Assembly (NCBI GenBank): GCA_904420235.1
Contig: CAJFUS010000020.1
Location: forward strand, 1 to 33,612
Length of the DNA: 33,612 nt
Direction: 5' to 3'
From: Candidatus Neoanaerotignum tabaqchaliae
GTDB taxonomy: Bacteria > Bacillota > Clostridia > Lachnospirales > Anaerotignaceae
Shown here: piece after piece, positions 31,515-33,612 of the stretch
How positions within the stretch are numbered: the stretch's first letter is position 1
Layout of the letters: each line of letters begins with the position of its first letter
Position numbers and translations under genes: made by a program
Notes under the pieces: generated by a model
The model's input: only the letters and a program-made list of their open reading frames with translations
What the model was told of the DNA's origin: nothing
Database searches by the model: none

Positions 31515-32688
31515 TTTCATCTACCTCCAGCAAATATTCATCAACTGCTTCTTTAAGCAGCTCTTCTACATTTAAAATACTTTTTCCCTCAAACTGCGCT
31601 CCCGCCATGGCGCTGTGGCCGCCACCGCCTACTTTTTTAAGTATGGCCTGAACGTCAACATCTCCGTTGCTTCTAGCGCTTACATATACCATGCCTGAGT
31701 ATTGGCACAAAACAAACGACGCCTTTACACCCTTAACGCCCAGAAGTTCGTCAGCCGCCCTTGCGCAGGCAAGATATATATTTTTATGACTCTCCTCACA
31801 CTTTGAGAATATAATTCCATCTTTATATATAACAGAGTTCTCAACCGCACCTGCCTTAGCTCTCTCAAGACGCATTGTGCTTTTAAAAAGGTTACGCACA
31901 ACTGAGCTGTCGGCGCCGCAGCGGCAAAGATAAGCCGCCGTTAAAAATACATGCTCTCCCGAATTAACGCCAAAATCCCTTGTGTCAACCACAATACCAG
32001 CCAACATGGCCTCAGCCTCAACGGGACGTATATATATGTTAAGGTCCATCAATATAGAAGCTACAATCTCGCATGTAGAGGAATACTCGGTTTTAACACA
32101 AACAATATCAGCCTTGGCAATATCGTCAAAACCGTTTTTGTGGTGGTCTATTATAAGCCTCTTTCCAGCTTTTTCATATATTTCATATTTTTCGATAATG
32201 TCTTTTGAATGCGTGTCAAGTACTACAACAAGAGAATTTTCACTTACCATGCTGTCAGCCTTATGTGCCGGTATAAATACTCCGTCATAAGCCCCATCTA
32301 TAAGGAATTTGTCATATATGTCTTTAACCGCAAACACATCAATGCCCATAACAATAAAGCATTTCTTTTTATGTTTGCGGCATAGGGCATAAATTCCAGC
32401 GCAGGCACCGAAGCTATCAAAATCAGCTCTTTTGTGCCCCATTAAAAATACATTTTCCGCCTTTTTAACAATATTTTCTATCTCCGCAGATATTTCTTCA
32501 TTTTTAATATTGACAGGCTGCAAAAAACCTATTGCCCCGAACAAAGCCGCAGCCAGTAAAAATAAACACCCTGCTAAATAATATGATATGTCATACCTAA
32601 AAACAAAGCATACCGCGGAAATTAAAATAAATACTGCAAAAGCGGTTTTTGAAACAGCACCCGATGGAAAATGGAACATTTTTTTCAT
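31486..32688 (-). CDS. GdpP-like DHH/DHHA1 phosphoesterase (probable c-di-AMP phosphodiesterase) without PAS and GGDEF domains
   Basis: 400 residues. Two membrane segments (about 13-30 and 35-55) are followed almost directly by the DHH domain: H85, D89 and D91 in [14 protein letters not shown]158 in VVLDTHS, D181-H182-H183 and D235 in [10 protein letters not shown]. The DHHA1 domain ends with [12 protein letters not shown] (from 354). Bacillus GdpP is about 650 residues with PAS and degenerate GGDEF domains between membrane part and DHH; both are absent here. The position upstream of rplI and dnaB is that of gdpP in Bacillus, which supports orthology. ATG 32688 has GGAGG eight bases upstream. 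Cleavage of c-di-AMP is inferred; pApA or nanoRNA hydrolysis is an alternative. Confidence 0.9.
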   Translation of the reverse strand: MKKMFHFPSGAVSKTAFAVFILISAVCFVFRYDISYYLAGCLFLLAAALFGAIGFLQPVNIKNEEISAEIENIVKKAENVFLMGHKRADFDSFGACAGIYALCRKHKKKCFIVMGIDVFAVKDIYDKFLIDGAYDGVFIPAHKADSMVSENSLVVVLDTHSKDIIEKYEIYEKAGKRLIIDHHKNGFDDIAKADIVCVKTEYSSTCEIVASILMDLNIYIRPVEAEAMLAGIVVDTRDFGVNSGEHVFLTAAYLCRCGADSSVVRNLFKSTMRLERAKAGAVENSVIYKDGIIFSKCEESHKNIYLACARAADELLGVKGVKASFVLCQYSGMVYVSARSNGDVDVQAILKKVGGGGHSAMAGAQFEGKSILNVEELLKEAVDEYLLEVDENESNTSSRC

Positions 32689-32702
32689 TCCACAAGCCTC
32701 CG

Positions 32703-33527
32703 CTACCATTTTATTATGTCATAAGTTCCCAAGAGTTTAAAGAAATTTGTTTTTCTTTCCAGCATTTTAAGGGCGTCAATTCTGTCATTTATGTTATCAC
32801 ACTCCAAGTCTATATAAAATATATAGGCTCCAAGATGGTCCTTCATTGGTCTTGACTCTATTTTAGTAAGGTTTATGTCCCATATAGACAATATATCAAG
32901 GGCTTTATACAGCTCTCCCGGTTTGTGGTCTATTGAAAAAACAAGACTTGTTTTTCCTTTTCTTGTTATGCCGGTATCCTGCTTTGAAACCGCAAAAAAC
33001 CTTGTTTCATTGTGGCTTTTATCCTGTATGCCTTTTTCAACTATACTAAGTCCATAAATCTCAGCCGCCGATTCAGTTGAAACAGCAAAATAATTTTTAT
33101 CGCTTTCACTTACAATTTTTGCCGCCTCAGAGTTTGACAAGACCTGAATTGTCTCAACATTTTCATAATGTTCCTCAAGATATTTTCGGCACTGTGCAAG
33201 AGACTGAGGGTGCGAGAATATTTTTTCCGGATATTTGCCCACACATTCTGCACGAGTCATTAAATTGTGGCGTATAGGCACTGTAATCTCCGCCTTAATA
33301 AAAAGCTCTACATCAAATATAAGAGAATCCAGCGTAAAATTAACAGTTCCTTCTATGGAATTTTCAAAAGGCACAACGCCCTCGTCAACATCGCCGTTCT
33401 CAACGGCCTTAAGCACGTCCGTTATTTTAGAAAAGGGCACAATATCACATACTCCCGCGTTTTTGGCATATTTAACGGCCGCCATTTGAGAAAATGTTCC
33501 CTCAGGCCCAAGATAGCCTATCTTCAT
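32703..33527 (-). CDS. pheA: Prephenate dehydratase
   Basis: 274 residues. The periplasmic-binding-protein-like catalytic domain (1-180) shows IGYLGPEGTFSQMAA, VVPFENSIEGTVN and the catalytic T175-R176-F177 in ETRFFAVS. A C-terminal ACT domain (about 192-270) holds GELYKALDIL and the phenylalanine-binding ESRP (224-227), so feedback inhibition by Phe is expected. It makes phenylpyruvate for phenylalanine synthesis. No fused chorismate mutase domain. ATG 33527 is used as relatives begin MKIGYLGP; TTG two codons earlier is closer to AGGTGA and is a real alternative. The gdpP-like gene starts 14 bp after its stop. Confidence 0.96.
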   Translation of the reverse strand: MKIGYLGPEGTFSQMAAVKYAKNAGVCDIVPFSKITDVLKAVENGDVDEGVVPFENSIEGTVNFTLDSLIFDVELFIKAEITVPIRHNLMTRAECVGKYPEKIFSHPQSLAQCRKYLEEHYENVETIQVLSNSEAAKIVSESDKNYFAVSTESAAEIYGLSIVEKGIQDKSHNETRFFAVSKQDTGITRKGKTSLVFSIDHKPGELYKALDILSIWDINLTKIESRPMKDHLGAYIFYIDLECDNINDRIDALKMLERKTNFFKLLGTYDIIKW

Positions 33528-33541
33528 ACTCAAAAAATCAC

Positions 33542-33612
33542 CTAACCTGAAAATTTATCATTACTATCGCCATAAACAGCATTCATTTTTTGCCTTATGT
33601 CACAGCTAATTT
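33542..33612 (-). CDS. Possible 3' end of an upstream gene (partial)
   Basis: One minus-strand frame is open from the window edge to a TAG at 33544-33542, encoding ISCDIRQKMNAVYGDSNDKF then SG. The other two frames stop early. It ends 15 bp before the pheA ATG, as expected for an operon neighbour. Twenty-two open codons are weak evidence in themselves, and I cannot name the protein. Confidence 0.35.
   Translation of the reverse strand, partial: ISCDIRQKMNAVYGDSNDKFSG

Noticed and set aside
1-33612. CRISPR arrays, tRNA or rRNA genes, insertion sequences, prophage genes
   Set aside because: No regularly repeated spacers, cloverleaf patterns, transposase or integrase frames, or terminal repeats were seen in either strand.

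Overview
The window looks like chromosome of a low-GC, anaerobic, Gram-positive Clostridia member, probably Lachnospiraceae-like (inference). The signs are strong GGAGG ribosome sites, several TTG starts, AT-rich spacers and Rho-independent terminators after many genes. A 2[4Fe-4S] ferredoxin, an acyl-CoA:acetate CoA-transferase and a YtvI-like sporulation-type membrane protein point the same way. I see no insertion sequence, prophage, CRISPR array, rRNA or tRNA. Most genes lie on the minus strand.

Region by region. 1-3850: a MATE exporter behind a structured leader ending in a terminator (best candidate: guanidine-IV/mepA-type riboswitch), convergent with a MarR regulator plus DHA2-type MFS exporter pair. 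4098-7191: UDP-GlcNAc 2-epimerase, a redox-disulfide mini-protein, a kynurenine-formamidase-like cyclase and a Glu-rich lipoprotein whose signal peptide is frameshifted at a poly-A tract. 7237-9814: a Nudix / ROK glucokinase / beta-carbonic anhydrase operon and a Nim-like flavin-binding protein. 9928-14896: human-type isocitrate dehydrogenase, a YbgC thioesterase with an orphan partner, a short DtxR/MntR-like regulator, an array of 14-bp motifs, a cysK-HD operon and a small membrane protein behind a near-consensus promoter. 14910-19741: an OmpR-type two-component system and a GntP permease. 19814-25036: trmL, a PerR-like regulator, a deoxycytidylate deaminase - exoA - CoA-transferase cluster, and a membrane protein joining a degenerate JAMM/MPN domain to LysM. 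25037-29632: a pdaA-pgi operon, ferredoxin, a YtvI-like permease and a maltose-O-acetyltransferase-type enzyme. 29650-33612: a pheA - gdpP-like - rplI - dnaB operon, with the tail of a possible further gene at the edge.

How the genes work together. Cell-envelope work is represented by WecB (ManNAc precursor), PdaA (cortex-type muramic delta-lactam), the JAMM-LysM protein, the two-component system and a c-di-AMP phosphodiesterase-like protein. Central metabolism is represented by Pgi, glucokinase, Icd, CysK, PheA and the CoA-transferase. Metal and stress sensing is represented by the PerR-like and DtxR-like regulators and the two regulated exporters.

Most worth a second look: the JAMM-LysM fusion with its HxH changed to HxQ, the candidate guanidine riboswitch, the poly-A frameshift in the lipoprotein, and the GdpP-like protein lacking PAS and GGDEF domains. 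None amounts to a proven new system; all were read by eye from the sequence.
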